The notes under the pieces are model-generated. The model was not told the DNA's origin. It did not search any database and saw nothing but the letters and a program-made list of their open reading frames with translations. The translations under genes were made by a program, and so were the position numbers. From Allacma fusca (Eukaryota; Arthropoda; Collembola; Symphypleona; Sminthuridae): a stretch of DNA of 64,000 bases. This document shows, piece after piece, positions 63,069-64,000 of the stretch (its first letter is position 1; each line of letters begins with the position of its first letter). The stretch spans positions 34,254,783 to 34,318,782 of the forward strand of contig OX359250.1 of assembly GCA_947179485.1 (NCBI GenBank), written 5' to 3'.

Positions 63069-64000
63069 CCTATACCGGATATATGGCTTTCTCTGACGTA
63101 AGCTTTAGTCTATAGTGGCTGTACATGGTACTGTTTCTGACTGAGAACAGCAGAGGGAATGGGAAAAGAGAGAAAGTTTTTTTGCGGGCACTTCAGAAGT
63201 ACTTATCCTAAATACAGATTACAAATGTGATGAAAAAGTGTATAAAAGTTGTATTCCTCTTTTTATGTTTTATTTTATATACTGCATAGAGATAGCAATT
63301 ATTGCCTTGGAGTGTTTGGAAAGCTGCCACTCCTACTTTAACAATTCAACCCAATGTGCACATATGTATGTAGTTCAAGTAACAAGCAATTATATTTCTT
63401 ATGCGTATCTTCATTACGTGTATGGCGAACTTGGCCACGTTCGTATAATTGGAATCCAATGCTACTATATTCGAATAAAATGGATATAATTACTGTATTA
63501 CTGTATGCTACCAATTAATTTAGTTTCTGTGCTAATTTTACTGTCCAGCAGCAGCATCAAAGCTAGCCCAGTAGGAAGAGGAATCAAACTCAATCTTTTA
63601 AGATTCTCTCCGTATCTAGTAATTACTATCAAATACACTTTTCTTATCCAATGCTATTTAATACACTTCTTATTCAATACTACAAAACCTCTGTACCCCA
63701 CAAACAGTTTTTATACATGGTTTAACAATATACAGCCTATACAATCATTTTTATTTGTGCCATGTGACTCAACCCTGGCTGTAATTAACAATTTTCTCTT
63801 CCCTTATAAGTTCGATTCCTAGTGACTGATTGTTTGCTTGAGGTTTCGTAAGGGAATAAAATTCGTATAAATCTAAATATGTAGCATCATTACAAGCCCA
63901 GCGTTTTTGAAGGCTAGATCGTTCATGATTAGATAGTAACACCTTAAATTTCTCCTTCCCTTCATCTCCCTCAATTTCGTATCTAATGTTGAATTTCTCA
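63069..64000. other. non-coding right end, no gene supported
   Basis: AT-rich. An ATG-initiated frame at 63505-63822 (105 codons) starts with a signal-peptide-like hydrophobic stretch (LVSVLILLSSSSIKASPVGR) but continues as low-information Leu/Phe/Tyr-rich sequence with no recognisable family, so I do not call it a gene. The frame at 63238-63489 is weaker still. Confidence 0.4.

Overview
The window looks like AT-rich arthropod nuclear DNA. Genes are sparse, introns are GT-AG and run from 69 bp to 15 kb, AATAAA signals follow the stops, and minisatellites and (CA)n/(GA)n runs are common. A secreted clip-like protein, the small type I membrane proteins and the absence of any operon fit a pancrustacean such as a springtail or crustacean. 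The exact taxon cannot be fixed by reading. No rRNA, tRNA, CRISPR array or intact transposase was found.

Layout. (1) 1-4013 is non-coding, with a 14-bp minisatellite at 2.72-3.20 kb. (2) 4014-6773 (+) is a complete nine-exon NT5DC2/NT5DC3-type HAD 5'-nucleotidase-domain gene (551 codons). (3) 6.8-11.4 kb is a tail-to-tail intergenic gap. (4) 11416-28398 (-) is a complete three-exon Spot14/MID1IP1 homologue (253 codons), with one 15.3-kb intron between a tiny first coding exon and the S14 domain. (5) 28.4-29.1 kb is its promoter/5' region. (6) 29.6-30.7 kb is a minisatellite whose 49-bp unit is itself a dimer of ~25-bp monomers. (7) 30.7-49.9 kb is a gene desert with a few minor repeats, one GC-rich open segment and one weak ORF. 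(8) 49964-51339 (+) is a secreted, cysteine-rich clip-like protein with a Pro/Thr repeat tail. (9) 54.2-61.5 kb holds three small type I membrane-protein genes of one unrecognised family. Two are a recent duplicate pair and one is a diverged relative with the same exon phases. (10) 62.4-63.1 kb is a broken duplicate of the MID1IP1 promoter and first coding exon (start codon and splice donor both lost).

How it fits together. The NT5DC and MID1IP1 genes are ordinary conserved loci (mitochondrial HAD protein; lipogenesis regulator). The 46-63 kb half is a duplication mosaic. Pieces of the MID1IP1 intron and promoter (blocks A, B, C) reappear in the same orientation between and around the membrane-protein genes. 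Another block (D) flanks the clip-like gene on both sides. The most novel items are the uncharacterised membrane-protein family with its near-identical tract running into intron 1, and the MID1IP1-derived debris between its members. All exon chains were built by hand from splice signals; each of the six sums to a multiple of three with one open frame. Homology limits of the duplicated blocks were judged by eye and are approximate.
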